This document shows, piece after piece, positions 17,406 through 26,949 of a stretch of DNA of 64,000 nt (the first letter of the stretch is position 1; the number at the start of each line of letters is the position of its first letter). The DNA is taken from assembly GCA_019359375.1 (NCBI GenBank), contig JAHHHL010000028.1, positions 18,410 through 82,409 of the forward strand. Direction: 5' to 3'. Source of the stretch: Lyngbya sp. HA4199-MV5 (GTDB lineage Bacteria; Cyanobacteriota; Cyanobacteriia; Leptolyngbyales; Leptolyngbyaceae). The notes under the pieces were generated by a model. That model saw only the letters and a program-made list of their open reading frames with translations. It was not told the DNA's origin and ran no database searches. The translations under genes were made by a program, and so were the position numbers.

Positions 17406-18830
17406 CTAAAAGTGCTTGATGATCGCCTCGGCAAACTCTGAACACTTCAAGGGTGGTTCGACGGGTGGTTCCATCATCCGGGCAAGGTCGTAGGTGACTT
17501 CGCGGTTGGCGATCGCCGCACTAATGCCCTTCGTAATCAGATCGGCGGCTTCTTGCCAGCCCATGTATTCCAGCATCATGACTCCAGAGAGGATGAGGGA
17601 ACCGGGGTTGACGCGATCGAGTCCAGCGTGCTTTGGTGCTGTGCCGTGAGTAGCTTCAAAAACGGCGCATTCATCACCGATGTTGGCTCCAGGTCCCATG
17701 CCTAAGCCACCGACGATAGCGGCGGCGGCATCGGATAGGTAGTCGCCGTTTAGGTTCATGGTTGCCAGAATGGAGTATTCATCCGGGCGCGTCTGGATTT
17801 GCTGAAAGATGCTGTCGGCAATGCGATCGTTCACCATTACCTTCTCTTTCCATTGCCCCTTGCCGTGAGAGTCCCAGATAGTCTCTAGCACCTCTTTGAC
17901 TTCGGCGCAAATTTTTTCTTTTTTATCAGCCGTCAGCGCATCGTAGCCGGGATCAATCTGGCGGGCGTTATCTTCCAGGGAAAGGTCGGGCTTGCGTTCC
18001 TTGTTGCTTAAAATCCACGATTCCCGCTCAGTGACACATTCGGCGCGAAATTCTGTCGTTACCAGTTCGTAGCCCCAGTCACGAAAGGCTCCTTCGGTGT
18101 ATTTCATGATGTTGCCCTTGTGGACAAGCGTGACCATTTGCTTGGCTTTGGGCAGACGTAGAGCGTGCTTCATGGCGCGACGCACCAACCGTTGGGAGCC
18201 TTTTTTGCTGATAGGCTTAATGCCAATGCCTGCATCCAGGGGAATCTGCTTTTTACCGTGTTCGGGCGTGGCGGGAATCAGGTCTTCGTTGAGGAGCTTG
18301 ATCAGCCGATCGGCGCTTTCACTACCCTGTTTCCACTCAATGCCGAGGTAAATATCCTCCGTATTTTCTCGATAGATAATGACATCCAGCTTTTCGGGCG
18401 TGCGGTGGGGTGAAGGCGTACCCGCGTAGTATTTGCAGGGACGCACGCAGGCGTAGAGATCAAAAATTTGGCGGAGAGCCACGTTGAGCGATCGAATCCC
18501 TCCCCCAATCGGGGTTGTCAATGGTCCCTTAATCGCTACACCGTACTCTTTAATCGCTGCCAGCGAATCCTCTGGCAAATACTGGTAGGTGCCGTAGACA
18601 TCACAGGCTTCATCGCCTACAAAAATTTTGAACCAGCTAATTTGACGCTTGCCGCCATACGCTTTTTCTACGGCTGCATCAAACACGCGCTGAGAGGCAG
18701 GCCAGAGATCGATACCCGTACCGTCTCCACGAATATAAGGAATGATGGGGTTATCTGGAACGCTGGGTTCACCGTTTGCGAAGGTAATTTTGGCTCCTGT
18801 TGTTGGAGGAGAAATTTTTGCATACGTCAT
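17406..18830 (-). CDS. icd: NADP-dependent isocitrate dehydrogenase
   Basis: A 474-residue enzyme converting isocitrate to 2-oxoglutarate with NADPH formation; in cyanobacteria this supplies the carbon skeleton for ammonium assimilation. Motifs are [17 protein letters not shown] near the N-terminus, [20 protein letters not shown] (the substrate-site serine segment known from E. coli Icd), [31 protein letters not shown], and the NADP-binding region [13 protein letters not shown]. Length matches the cyanobacterial icd proteins. I looked for an NtcA box (GTA-N8-TAC) in the ~250 bp upstream and found no exact match. Confidence 0.97.
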   Translation of the reverse strand: MTYAKISPPTTGAKITFANGEPSVPDNPIIPYIRGDGTGIDLWPASQRVFDAAVEKAYGGKRQISWFKIFVGDEACDVYGTYQYLPEDSLAAIKEYGVAIKGPLTTPIGGGIRSLNVALRQIFDLYACVRPCKYYAGTPSPHRTPEKLDVIIYRENTEDIYLGIEWKQGSESADRLIKLLNEDLIPATPEHGKKQIPLDAGIGIKPISKKGSQRLVRRAMKHALRLPKAKQMVTLVHKGNIMKYTEGAFRDWGYELVTTEFRAECVTERESWILSNKERKPDLSLEDNARQIDPGYDALTADKKEKICAEVKEVLETIWDSHGKGQWKEKVMVNDRIADSIFQQIQTRPDEYSILATMNLNGDYLSDAAAAIVGGLGMGPGANIGDECAVFEATHGTAPKHAGLDRVNPGSLILSGVMMLEYMGWQEAADLITKGISAAIANREVTYDLARMMEPPVEPPLKCSEFAEAIIKHF

Positions 18831-19457
18831 GGGCAGTCACTCCTATACGCGTCCGGCACAGCTTTAACTTTACTTATCAACAACCTAACGTGGTACGAGC
18901 AGCACCGTTCAGATCACCCATTGTGGTTAGATCCGTTGTGGTTAGAATAGCCCAATGGCTGAACATGTTTGTAGTGCATCTGACTGCGATGTGACGATCG
19001 CGCCCGATCGCGCCTTCTGGTTCAGGTAAGGATACCAAAGCAGAACGGCTGATCGTCCTCATGTGTTTCTCATCAATTTTGGCGCAATTGATTTGTTCAG
19101 AAATCTCCGGGAACTCTAAGATAGGAACGAAGGAATTGCTGAATTTAGATCAGCAATCTGGCTTGCTTGATCTTGCCAGGTAAAGCTAAAGACCATCAAC
19201 TGTCTAGAAACACAGTGTACAGAGACACAGCCGATCGCGACATAGCCAGTTCATCCTGTGAGATGGGAAAGCTACGATACACCATGATTACCCGTTGGAT
19301 GGCGACATAAAGCAAACGCCCCCTCTCAACCCTACTGACTTCAAGGCTTAACCATGCTCTCAATTGCGTGCCTCGCTAAAGCGTATCGGAACCATTGGTG
19401 TCTAGACTACAGAGCGCGATGTTCAATGTATCTTGTACTATTGCCACAGGAAGCTAG
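18831..19457. other. 627-bp divergent spacer between icd and a response regulator
   Basis: It must contain both promoters. A short direct repeat, TTGTGGTTAGA, occurs twice 16 bp apart around 18919-18947. No open reading frame, hairpin terminator or canonical regulator box is convincing in the rest. Confidence 0.4.
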
Positions 19458-20135
19458 ATGAAAAAAGTTCTGGTGGTTGATGATGACGCAACACTCCGGA
19501 TGGCTTTAACGCGCTATCTAGAGAAACGAGGCTACCTGACGCAAGATGTCGCGTCGGGCATTGAAGCGCTTCAGTTATTTGAGCAAGACCCTCCAGACCT
19601 GGTTGTTTCAGATGTGATGATGCCTGAGATGGATGGCTTTGAATTTTGCCGTCGTCTTCGATCGATTCGCTCTGGACAACTGGTACCCTTTATTTTTCTC
19701 TCTAGTAAGGGAGAAGTGGAAGCCCGGATTCAGGGTCACTCCATTGGAGCAGATGATTATTTGATTAAGCCGTTTGAACCCAGAGAGTTGCTGGCAAAGA
19801 TTGAATCGCAGCTAGAGCGATCGCGCCGCATTCATAGCGAAATTGTACTACTGATGCAGCGCGAAACTGCTAACCCATCCTCCAACGGGCATGGAGCAGC
19901 CCCACCAAGCCCACTACCGCTCACTCCAGCCGAAGAAAAAGTGTTCTGGGAGGTGATTCAAGGGTTTACTAATAAGCAAATTGGCGATCGTCTGTTTGTC
20001 AGCCCCCGTACCGTCCAAACGCACTTGAGCAATATTCTGAGCAAATTGCAGCTAGAAAACCGATCGCAGCTTGTTCGTTTTGCCTTTGAGCGTGGCTACA
20101 AGCTGCCCATAGAGAGCGTGCCAGGAGAAGACTGA
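19458..20135 (+). CDS. LuxR-type DNA-binding response regulator
   Basis: A 225-residue regulator. The receiver domain (1-120) has VLVVDDDATLRMAL, phosphoacceptor in LVVSDVMMPEMDGFEF, the switch Ser in FIFLSSKGE and lysine in DDYLIKPFEPRE. A Ser/Pro/Gly linker (about 135-155) leads to a LuxR helix-turn-helix: LTPAEEKVFWEVIQGFTNKQIGDRLFVSPRTVQTHLSNIL. The architecture resembles the plastid Ycf29/cyanobacterial NarL-type regulators. No kinase is adjacent, so it looks like an orphan regulator. The gene is followed by a low-complexity repeat. Confidence 0.92.
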   Translation: MKKVLVVDDDATLRMALTRYLEKRGYLTQDVASGIEALQLFEQDPPDLVVSDVMMPEMDGFEFCRRLRSIRSGQLVPFIFLSSKGEVEARIQGHSIGADDYLIKPFEPRELLAKIESQLERSRRIHSEIVLLMQRETANPSSNGHGAAPPSPLPLTPAEEKVFWEVIQGFTNKQIGDRLFVSPRTVQTHLSNILSKLQLENRSQLVRFAFERGYKLPIESVPGED

Positions 20136-20137
20136 CA

Positions 20138-20229
20138 GCGATAAGCTAGAGCAAAGGACTGAAGGCTAATGGTCAAAAGGCTTGGGAAATTTTAGCCTTC
20201 ATCCTTCATCCTTTATCCTTGCCTTTTCT
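20138..20229. repeat. Low-complexity AAGGCTAA/CATCCTT tract
   Basis: GGACTGAAGGCTAATGG-type sequence is followed by CCTTCATCCTTCATCCTTTATCCTT, a short hairpin-forming low-complexity repeat that reaches to within 8 bp of the next start codon. Confidence 0.65.
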
Positions 20230-20231
20230 CC

Positions 20232-20729
20232 ATGATTCCTGGTCTTTACACGCTAGATACTCTGACGCAGACGATCGCGGCTGATCCTCAGCGCTGGCGA
20301 CCGCTGGTGTTTACAAATGGTTGTTTTGACCTCCTTCATGCGGGGCATGTGCGCTACCTGCAAGTCGCCAAAAGCCTTGGCAAGGCGTTGGTCGTGGGAG
20401 TGAATAGCGATCGCTCAGTGCAGACCATCAAGCCTCAGGCGGCGGGATTGCCACCCCGACCCATTGTGCCTGAGCAGCAACGGGCAGAAGTACTCGCTGC
20501 ACTCAGGTCTGTGGACGGGGTGGTGCTTTTTTCCGAGACAACTGCCAGTGACGTGATTGCAACCTTGCAACCAGACATTTATGCCAAGGGTGGCGATTAC
20601 ACGTTAGAAACGCTCCCAGAAGCGGCGATCGTGCAGTCCTATGGCGGTCGGGTCGAGTTCATTCAGATCGAAGTACCCAGCTCTACGTCTGCGATCGTGC
20701 ATCGCATTCTAAGCGCTGGTCAGGCGTAG
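20232..20729 (+). CDS. D-glycero-beta-D-manno-heptose 1-phosphate adenylyltransferase-like nucleotidyltransferase
   Basis: A 165-residue cytidylyltransferase-fold enzyme with TNGCFDLLHAGHVRYL (HxGH motif) and VVGVNSDRSVQTIKP, as in RfaE domain II/HldE-C. These enzymes adenylylate heptose 1-phosphate to ADP-heptose for LPS core synthesis. The C-terminal EVPSSTSAIVHRIL resembles the family's IxGxSTTxIV-type motif. A stand-alone version of this length is usual in cyanobacteria. Proximity to lpt genes fits an envelope role, though the natural sugar substrate is not proven. The leader is a pyrimidine-rich repeat with no visible Shine-Dalgarno sequence. Confidence 0.88.
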   Translation: MIPGLYTLDTLTQTIAADPQRWRPLVFTNGCFDLLHAGHVRYLQVAKSLGKALVVGVNSDRSVQTIKPQAAGLPPRPIVPEQQRAEVLAALRSVDGVVLFSETTASDVIATLQPDIYAKGGDYTLETLPEAAIVQSYGGRVEFIQIEVPSSTSAIVHRILSAGQA

Positions 20730-20793
20730 GCTTTCAGCGGGTAGGCTTTCAAGACGTGCTTCAGACCTGCTAACGTTAATATCTAGTGCGTTT

Positions 20794-21606
20794 GTGGACT
20801 TGATAGATAGGATGGTTGATTCTACTGGCAACCTCATCGCTACGCCGTTGAGTGGTGATGCAGAGGCGATCGAAACGCTCTACCTCCAATTGAAAGCGAC
20901 CCCTGCCAAAAATCAGGTTCAGGCGATTCAGACCCTGGCTACTACTGCAAAGGAAGCAGGACTGGCAGCCCTGATGCGGTTCTTGGCTGATTATCAGTCG
21001 TCTGTGACGGCTTCCACGTTAAGCGAAGAGGCTAGCGTGCCAACGGCAGAAAGTACTGTCTCTCTAGCGATCGCAGGCACCGCGTATCAGGTGCTGTTTC
21101 ATTCTGACTCTCCCGACGCGATCGCCTTTCTGCAAACTCATTTTCCTCAAGGCATTGTGCCACTGCACTCTGACGCAGGCGTTGATTATGCTCCCTTACA
21201 GCGATTGCTGGCGGAACAGAAGTTTCAAGCGGCGGATCAGCTCACCCTACAAAAAATGTGTGAAGCCGTCGGTACTGCCGCTGTACAGCGTAAGTGGCTG
21301 TATTTCACAGAAGTGGATCAGTTTCCAGTAGCCGATTTACACACGTTGAATGCGCTTTGGTTAGCCCACTCTGAGGGTAAGTTTGGCTTCTCTGTGCAGC
21401 GCGACATCTGGTTGAGTGTGGGCAAAAACTGGGATCAGCTCTGGTCAAAGATTGGTTGGCGCACGGGCAACCTCTGGACTCGCTATCCCCAGGAGTTTAC
21501 GTGGGAGCTATCGGCCCCAAGAGGACATCTACCTTTGTCGAACCAACTGCGAGGAGTCCGGGTGATTGCGTCGCTGCTTGCCCATCCTGCCTGGTCTAAG
21601 GGGTGA
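20794..21606 (+). CDS. GUN4 domain-containing protein
   Basis: A 270-residue protein. The N-terminal ~110 residues are helical and resemble the cyanobacterial Gun4 N-terminal bundle. The C-terminal ~130 residues form a GUN4 domain (LQKMCEAVGTAAVQRKWLYF, FPVADLHTLNALWLAHSEGKFGFSVQRDIW, then the aromatic-rich WDQLWSKIGWRTG and FTWELSAPRGHLPLSNQLRGVRV). GUN4 proteins bind porphyrins and stimulate Mg-chelatase in chlorophyll synthesis. The start is either GTG 20794 or the in-frame ATG 20812; neither has a strong ribosome-binding site. Full-length architecture suggests the genuine Gun4 rather than a kinase-linked GUN4 domain, but other paralogues may exist. Confidence 0.88.
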   Translation: MDLIDRMVDSTGNLIATPLSGDAEAIETLYLQLKATPAKNQVQAIQTLATTAKEAGLAALMRFLADYQSSVTASTLSEEASVPTAESTVSLAIAGTAYQVLFHSDSPDAIAFLQTHFPQGIVPLHSDAGVDYAPLQRLLAEQKFQAADQLTLQKMCEAVGTAAVQRKWLYFTEVDQFPVADLHTLNALWLAHSEGKFGFSVQRDIWLSVGKNWDQLWSKIGWRTGNLWTRYPQEFTWELSAPRGHLPLSNQLRGVRVIASLLAHPAWSKG

Positions 21607-21796
21607 ATTGGCTGTTGGTTTTTAGTTGTTGGTCGTTAGAAGGAGCCACCGTCAGTATTTAGGATGTGCTTTAAATCACATCGAAAAGCCACCGTAGAAG
21701 TGCAAAGAATGCCAAAGATTTCTCCCCGCACTCTGCGTCTCGGTGGTTAAGCAACGGTTGGAAACTAATTGAATCCACAATCCTCAGTGGTCACAG

Positions 21797-23191
21797 CTAG
21801 ACTTCTTTCGATGAAGACTGTCGATCGCGAAATTTCTGCACCACCTGATCAAGCCCGACCGCCCGTGAGGCTTTGAAGAGGACACGATCGCCTGGTTGTA
21901 TCAGGGCTAACAGCCGTTCGACGACCGCTGCATGGCTGGCAAAGCATTCTGAAACGAGGGGAGATGCGCCCGTGGCGATCGCTTCGGCTTCGGCTGGATC
22001 AGCCAGAATGAGCAGATGATCAATGCGTAGTTCCCTTGCCGCCACTCCGACGCGCTGATGGAATTCGGGCGATCGGTCTCCCAGTTCCTTCATGGTGCCC
22101 AGGACAGCAATCCGGCGAGTTCCTGGCGTTTGAGCAAGCAAGTGAAGGGCTGCCAGCATTGATTCCAGCCCCGCATTGTAAGTTTCATCCAGCAATGTGA
22201 TGTCGTTAGGCAACTCGTAGCGTTTGGCACGACCACTGGGCAACTCAACGCGAATGCCGTCCTTCAAGGGCGACCAGTCGAGACCAAGGGCTTTTGCTAC
22301 GGCTAGAGCCGCCAGGTAGTTGAGAGCATTATGCCGACCGCTCAGCGGCAGTGGAAACGTCCATCCGTCTACTGCCAAACGGTCAGAATCAAGCGCTTGC
22401 CCATGCAGGTTGCCGCCCTCTAACCCATAAGTGAGGGTTTTGCCGTCCCAAACCGTAGCAGCCGTTTGCATGAGCAGTGGTAGATCCTGGTTGAGAATGG
22501 CGGTGCTGGTGGAGGGCATTTCGGCTAAAAGCTCACACTTTGCCTGCGCGATCGCCAATTCAGAGCCTAAGCGCCCAATATGGGCAATCCCAACATTCGT
22601 AATCACGCCAATGTCAGGGCGGGCGATTTGGGTTAGCAGCGCAATTTCACCTCGCGCCCGCATCCCCATCTCGATCACGGCAAAGTCATGTTCTGTTCCT
22701 AACTCCAACAGTGTCTTGGGTACCCCAATTTCGTTGTTGTAATTTGCCTGGGTCTTAAGCACCGTGCCGTGAAGCGACAAAACGGCAGCGAGAAGTTCTT
22801 TAGTGGTGGTTTTTCCCACCGACCCCGTGATCGCAATGATAGGAATGGCGAACTGATTGCGCCACCAATGGGCGATCGCCTGATACGCCTGTAACGTATC
22901 GGCAACTGGCAGTAAGAAAATGTTCAGCGTGGAGGCTATTACGCCCTGTTCCTCAGCAAGGAAGCGATCGTCCACAATAGCGGCGATCGCGCCTTTTTCA
23001 GCCGCCTGCGAGACAAACTCATGCCCATCAAAGGTTTCACCCCGTAGCGCCAAAAAGACTTCGCCTGCCTGAATCGTGCGAGTATCGGTGGTTAACCCTG
23101 ATGCGACAGATGCCAGCGTTGTAGCCGTCTGGTTCAGTGGTGCGACCTTTAGAACTGCGCTGATTTGAGCGATCGTTGCCCGAAAAGACAT
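21797..23191 (-). CDS. murF: UDP-N-acetylmuramoyl-tripeptide--D-alanyl-D-alanine ligase MurF
   Basis: A 464-residue Mur ligase, the last cytoplasmic step of the peptidoglycan precursor pathway, adding D-Ala-D-Ala with ATP. Domains: N-terminal substrate-binding (ALRGETFDGHEFVSQA), ATPase with P-loop AITGSVGKTTTKELLA, FAVIEMGMRARGEIALLTQIARP, NVGIAHIGRLGS, and a C-terminal domain containing TYNAGLESMLAAL and VLFKASRAVGLDQVV. Length is normal for MurF. It is transcribed away from GUN4 (convergent, 190 bp) and downstream of a dedA gene on the same strand. Confidence 0.96.
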   Translation of the reverse strand: MSFRATIAQISAVLKVAPLNQTATTLASVASGLTTDTRTIQAGEVFLALRGETFDGHEFVSQAAEKGAIAAIVDDRFLAEEQGVIASTLNIFLLPVADTLQAYQAIAHWWRNQFAIPIIAITGSVGKTTTKELLAAVLSLHGTVLKTQANYNNEIGVPKTLLELGTEHDFAVIEMGMRARGEIALLTQIARPDIGVITNVGIAHIGRLGSELAIAQAKCELLAEMPSTSTAILNQDLPLLMQTAATVWDGKTLTYGLEGGNLHGQALDSDRLAVDGWTFPLPLSGRHNALNYLAALAVAKALGLDWSPLKDGIRVELPSGRAKRYELPNDITLLDETYNAGLESMLAALHLLAQTPGTRRIAVLGTMKELGDRSPEFHQRVGVAARELRIDHLLILADPAEAEAIATGASPLVSECFASHAAVVERLLALIQPGDRVLFKASRAVGLDQVVQKFRDRQSSSKEV

Positions 23192-23330
23192 GCCAAAAGT
23201 GTTGTAGAGAGCCTAGCTGTCATTGAACGGCTAAGCGTACCCACTTGGCAAGCTTTGAAACGATTGGTTTCACCAAATCATGCCCATTCAAGTTCTGAGC
23301 GATGGCTTGCTAAAGTCTCTGCTTTAGAGA

Positions 23331-23996
23331 TTAGAGACCGCTAGCAGGCTGGTCATCTGGTTGCACTTCATCCTTCACCAGTTCCTTCACCTTGCGTGAT
23401 TCCAGCCAGAGGGGCACCACAATCCAGGCGATCGCAATAAACAACGTCACGAAGGCAAATTGCCCAGCCCAGGCGACCATCTTTTCTAACGGCACAAACT
23501 GCCCCGCAAAGTACGAGAGCGTCACCATCACCGAAGCCCAGGTCAGAGCGCCCAGCGTGTTGTAAATGCTGAACTGCCAATAGGGCATTTGCACAATACC
23601 TGCCAGGGGACTTGCAAACGTACGCAAGAGGGCAATAAAGCGACCCAAGAAGACCGTCTTAGCGGCATTTTCACTAAATTGGCGCTTCAGCCCGTCTAAA
23701 CGCTCTTCGCCGATGCGGAAAACCTGCCCCACCTTGAGCAAAAGTGGCCAACCACCGCGCCTGCCGATCCAATAGCCAGCATTGCCGCCGATCGTCGCAC
23801 CCAAAGCCGCATCTGCCAACACATACCAATAGTTCAACTGGTCATTGCCAGCCAAGAACCCACCTGCCAAAGTCACAGTTTCTCCGGGAATTGGCAGTCC
23901 TAAGCTTTCCAGAAAGATTCCTAGAAAAACCGCCCAGTAGCCGTACTGCTGTGCAATTGCTTCAATCTTCTCTACCGAGACAAAATCTAGTGACAT
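23331..23996 (-). CDS. DedA family membrane protein
   Basis: A 221-residue DedA/SNARE-associated (VTT domain) protein, expected to have four or five membrane-embedded helices. Signatures are the early LESLGLPIPGETVTLAGGFLAG, GNAGYWIGRRGG, and FLGRFIALLRTFASPLAGIVQMPYWQF with the conserved FxRFxPxxR-like arginine cluster. DedA proteins are implicated in polyprenyl-phosphate or phospholipid recycling and membrane homeostasis. It is 139 bp upstream of murF on the same strand, a suggestive pairing with cell-wall synthesis. Confidence 0.93.
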   Translation of the reverse strand: MSLDFVSVEKIEAIAQQYGYWAVFLGIFLESLGLPIPGETVTLAGGFLAGNDQLNYWYVLADAALGATIGGNAGYWIGRRGGWPLLLKVGQVFRIGEERLDGLKRQFSENAAKTVFLGRFIALLRTFASPLAGIVQMPYWQFSIYNTLGALTWASVMVTLSYFAGQFVPLEKMVAWAGQFAFVTLFIAIAWIVVPLWLESRKVKELVKDEVQPDDQPASGL

Positions 23997-24452
23997 GCAA
24001 CGCGGCTGTAAACGTCATTCTGTATCAATCTTGACGCGTTTTCTGGAAATCTGTCAATGACGGCGTTTTAACCCTAAAGAGCTATAAGCCCGCTTGCTCT
24101 GCACACTTGTCTAAAAGCCGAGTATGGCACCATACCATTTGCTGCCCAACTTCAAAACTTGATGGAATGTCGGCTTAAACTGCCAGACTCATGAAGTCTT
24201 GATGAAGTGATGTCATCTGAAGCAGGCAGGAGCCGTTTGATTTTCTATATTGAGCAAATAAAGAGGGATAAGTAAATAAACTCAGGCAGAGGTCGCTTCG
24301 CGAGGCGTTTTCTGAAATTTGCCTGAAGCGGCGTTTCCCCTAGCGATAAATGATGGGGGTCGCCAGATGTTCTATCGCCTTTACTCTTGAAGCGCAGATT
24401 TGCAAGGTCTGATCACGTTCTTAATCACTCTACATTGCCAGGTTGTAACGCT
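23997..24452. other. 456-bp divergent spacer between dedA and the STAS gene
   Basis: No gene is supported. GTCGCTTCGCGAGGCG and CCTGAAGCGGCG around 24291-24336 form an imperfect hairpin. The remainder presumably carries the two divergent promoters. Confidence 0.35.
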
Positions 24453-24839
24453 ATGACACCGGATCATGAGACGCTTGTTCATCAGAAAAAGGTTGTGCGA
24501 CTTCAACCGCCGCATCGTCTAGATTTACTGGGAGGCGTTGGTTTTCAGCGGCAGATTGCGGCGATCGAACCTGAGCGCGGTAGCCTCTGGCTGGTTGATA
24601 TGGCTCACGTAGAATTTATTGACAGCGCCGGACGTTTGGCTTTAGTGAAGACGTTGCGTTTGGCACAGACGCATGATTGCCGTCTCCTGATCTGCAACCT
24701 GCCTCCATCGATCAAGATCATCTTTGAACTGACTCAACTGGATCAGATTTTCGAGTTGGTTGATAGCACCGAGCTTGCTGATGTGAACCGATCGTCTTCT
24801 GACGCACTGTCCAAAACGGCTGCACCGATCGCGGCATGA
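24453..24839 (+). CDS. STAS-domain anti-sigma-factor-antagonist-like protein
   Basis: A 128-residue single-domain STAS protein. The core is SLWLVDMAHVEFIDSAGRLALVKTL, where the Ser of DSAG aligns with the phosphorylatable serine of SpoIIAA-like antagonists, then DCRLLICNLPPSIKIIFELTQLDQIFELV. Such proteins act in partner-switching with serine kinases and phosphatases. An in-frame TTG at 24387 would add 22 residues; I prefer ATG 24453 because the family begins near it. No cognate kinase or sigma factor is adjacent. Confidence 0.85.
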   Translation: MTPDHETLVHQKKVVRLQPPHRLDLLGGVGFQRQIAAIEPERGSLWLVDMAHVEFIDSAGRLALVKTLRLAQTHDCRLLICNLPPSIKIIFELTQLDQIFELVDSTELADVNRSSSDALSKTAAPIAA

Positions 24840-24882
24840 TGGTCTGACTGTGGGCTGACTGTGACCAGGGCGATCGTGCTAG

Positions 24883-26361
24883 CTACTTAGCGCTGAGTGC
24901 CGCGTTGTAGACTTTCTCATTAGCGGCGGCAGATTGAAACAGATCCACAACAGGATTGGGGTAGTCCACACCAAGCCTGATGCCAAAGCGCTGCTGCTCT
25001 ACGGGGAGCAGTTTCCAGGGTTCATGGACTTTGCTGGCAGGAACCTGGCTTAACGCTGGCAGCCAATGTTTCACATACAGCCCCCGGGGATCGTAGTCCT
25101 TCGACTGTTTAAGGATGTTAAAAAACCGGAAGCCACGGGCATCGTTCCCTACGCCTGCGGTGTAGTTCCAGTTGCCCCAATTGCTGCACACGTCATAGTC
25201 GATTAGCAGGGACTCAACCCACTCTGCGCCCATACGCCAGTCGATGCCTAGATTTTTGGTGAGGAAGCTGGCAACGTTTTGCCGTCCCCGGTTAGACATA
25301 AAGCCTGTGGCGGCAAGTTCGCGCATGTTGGCATCCACCAACGGAAAACCTGTTGTACCCTCACGCCAGCGATCGAACCGTTGCCAATCCTCTTTCCAGG
25401 CAATTTCAATGCCCTGCAAGCCTGATCGTCGAAAGAGGCGATCGCCGTGCTTGGTGCAGATGAAGCGAAAATAGTCTCGCCACAGCAATTCAAAGATCAG
25501 CCAGTACGTTGAGTCATTTCGCACCCGTTCCGCTTCATACTGCTGCACCTGCTCGTAGAGGTAGCGCGGCGAAAGACATCCTAATGACAGCCAGGGAGAG
25601 AATTTAGACGAGTAATCGGCTCCCAACATGCCATTGCGCGTTTCTTTGTAGGTTTTCAGGCAATCCTTTTGCCAGAGGTAATGGTTTACTCTAGCGAGTC
25701 CCGCTGTTTCGCCCCCCTGAAACACTAAAACGGCACGATCGTCCAGCGCGGGCGGTTCCAACCCCAGATCTGCCAGGGTGAGCAATGTTCCCGCCTCAAT
25801 ATCTGGTAAGGCAGGAAGGTGCGTGGGCGATCGTCGGGCAGGTCTCACCGTAAACGGCTGCTCAACCTGCTTGCGAAAGTGCGTAAACAGCTCTGGTAGC
25901 TTGCCCACCTCAAAGGGGAGATCGTCGGGATGCAAGAGGGTGTGCCCCCAGAAAGAGACGCACTCCACGCCGATCGACTGCAATGCTTGACGCAGTGCCA
26001 TTTCAACAGTTGTTTCTTCAGAAGTCACCTCGCGATAATAGTAGACCGCTGTGATCCCCAGTTGCTGTGCTAGTGCCGGGATCACAGCCTCCGGTGACCC
26101 TTGCCGCACGATCAGGTCGCTATTGATTGCCTGGAGCGATCGACGTAAATCAGCAAGGCTTTCCAGCAAAAACTGGGCACGAAAGGCTCCCGTCTTGGAA
26201 AAACCAAAGGACGTTTGTCCAAACTGCCGTGGATCAAAACAATAGAACGGTACAAGTTGCGATCCTGCTGTCTGGACTTGCTTCAATGCCTGATCTAACG
26301 GTTCGTGGTCATGCAGCCGCAGATCATTGCGATACCAGATGAGAATCTTCGCTTCAGCCAT
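24883..26361 (-). CDS. DASH-type cryptochrome/photolyase
   Basis: A 492-residue flavoprotein with an N-terminal photolyase alpha/beta domain (ILIWYRNDLRLHDHEPL) and a C-terminal FAD-binding helical domain. The Cry-DASH subgroup is indicated by ETRNGMLGADYSSKFSPWLS, CLSPRYLYEQV, WLIFELLWRDYFRF, GFMSNRGRQNVASFL, CSNWGNWNYTAGVGND and KDYDPRGLYVKHWLPAL. Cry-DASH enzymes repair cyclobutane dimers mainly in single-stranded DNA and may signal blue light. The start ATG is followed at once by the family N-terminus. Confidence 0.95.
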   Translation of the reverse strand: MAEAKILIWYRNDLRLHDHEPLDQALKQVQTAGSQLVPFYCFDPRQFGQTSFGFSKTGAFRAQFLLESLADLRRSLQAINSDLIVRQGSPEAVIPALAQQLGITAVYYYREVTSEETTVEMALRQALQSIGVECVSFWGHTLLHPDDLPFEVGKLPELFTHFRKQVEQPFTVRPARRSPTHLPALPDIEAGTLLTLADLGLEPPALDDRAVLVFQGGETAGLARVNHYLWQKDCLKTYKETRNGMLGADYSSKFSPWLSLGCLSPRYLYEQVQQYEAERVRNDSTYWLIFELLWRDYFRFICTKHGDRLFRRSGLQGIEIAWKEDWQRFDRWREGTTGFPLVDANMRELAATGFMSNRGRQNVASFLTKNLGIDWRMGAEWVESLLIDYDVCSNWGNWNYTAGVGNDARGFRFFNILKQSKDYDPRGLYVKHWLPALSQVPASKVHEPWKLLPVEQQRFGIRLGVDYPNPVVDLFQSAAANEKVYNAALSAK

Positions 26362-26453
26362 AGGTTCTACAACGAGATTTACATACAGTTGGGACAGACT
26401 GATTCCAGGAATCAGAGGAGGCAGAAGGCAGGAAGCAGAAGGTTTGAGACACG

Positions 26454-26480
26454 AAAAAAGCCTCTACGCAAGCAGAGGCA
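26454..26480 (-). terminator. Hairpin terminator on the minus strand
   Basis: GCCTCT and AGAGGC pair around an 8-base loop, and on the minus strand the stem is followed by six T. It would end transcripts arriving from the GlsB-like gene before they enter the Cry-DASH gene. Confidence 0.65.
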
Positions 26481-26553
26481 ATGTTCCATCACAAAGGCTT
26501 CTATGTTTAGTGTATGGCTGTCAAACAAGCAACAGTCGCCTGTCGCGTCGAAT

Positions 26554-26682
26554 TTAGGAGATTTCTAGCAAACAAAACACCCGTAGGGGCAGGTTTGATA
26601 CAAACGCGATCAGTGAGAAGCAACAAGGCTGGCAAAACCTGCCCCCTACCAAGCGGTACATTCTTTCTTGGAAATCTCCTTA
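26554..26682. repeat. Palindromic TTAGGA-ended element
   Basis: A ~129-bp element with inverted termini (TTAGGAGATTTC and GAAATCTCCTTA) and an internal pair (GTAGGGGCAGGTTT with AAACCTGCCCC, then CTAC). Its right terminus overlaps the stop codon of the GlsB-like gene. It encodes nothing and resembles the elements near 29.5 and 60.5 kb. Confidence 0.8.
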
Positions 26683-26949
26683 GTATGCGCGGCTGGAGAA
26701 TTGGTAGTACAGGAAGATGGCAATGATTGCACCCAGTACAGCCACAATTACGCCAGGGATGCTAAGGCTTGCACCTGCTAGCGATAACGTCCCTGTCGTG
26801 AGCAGGCTGACCACTACGCCACCGATGAAGGCACCAACGATACCCAAAACCATCGTGGACAGAAGACCACCGCCTTGAGCGCCAGGGTAGATCGCTTTTG
26901 CGATCGCGCCTGCAATCAAACCTAAAACGATCCAAGCAAGAATGTTCAT
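26680..26949 (-). CDS. GlsB/YeaQ/YmgE-family membrane protein
   Basis: An 89-residue, very hydrophobic protein with three predicted membrane helices (about 3-21, 30-50 and 63-83) and small-residue motifs GLIAGAIAKAIYPGAQGGG and GIVGAFIGG typical of transglycosylase-associated or GlsB family proteins. These are general-stress membrane proteins of unknown mechanism. The C-terminal tail SSRAY is followed by a TAA stop codon that lies inside the terminus of a palindromic repeat element. A terminator lies beyond that element. Confidence 0.9.
   Translation of the reverse strand: MNILAWIVLGLIAGAIAKAIYPGAQGGGLLSTMVLGIVGAFIGGVVVSLLTTGTLSLAGASLSIPGVIVAVLGAIIAIFLYYQFSSRAY

Noticed and set aside
18831..19457. 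Possible NtcA box upstream of icd
   Set aside because: I looked for GTA-N8-TAC because icd is nitrogen-regulated in some cyanobacteria, but found no exact match near the start.
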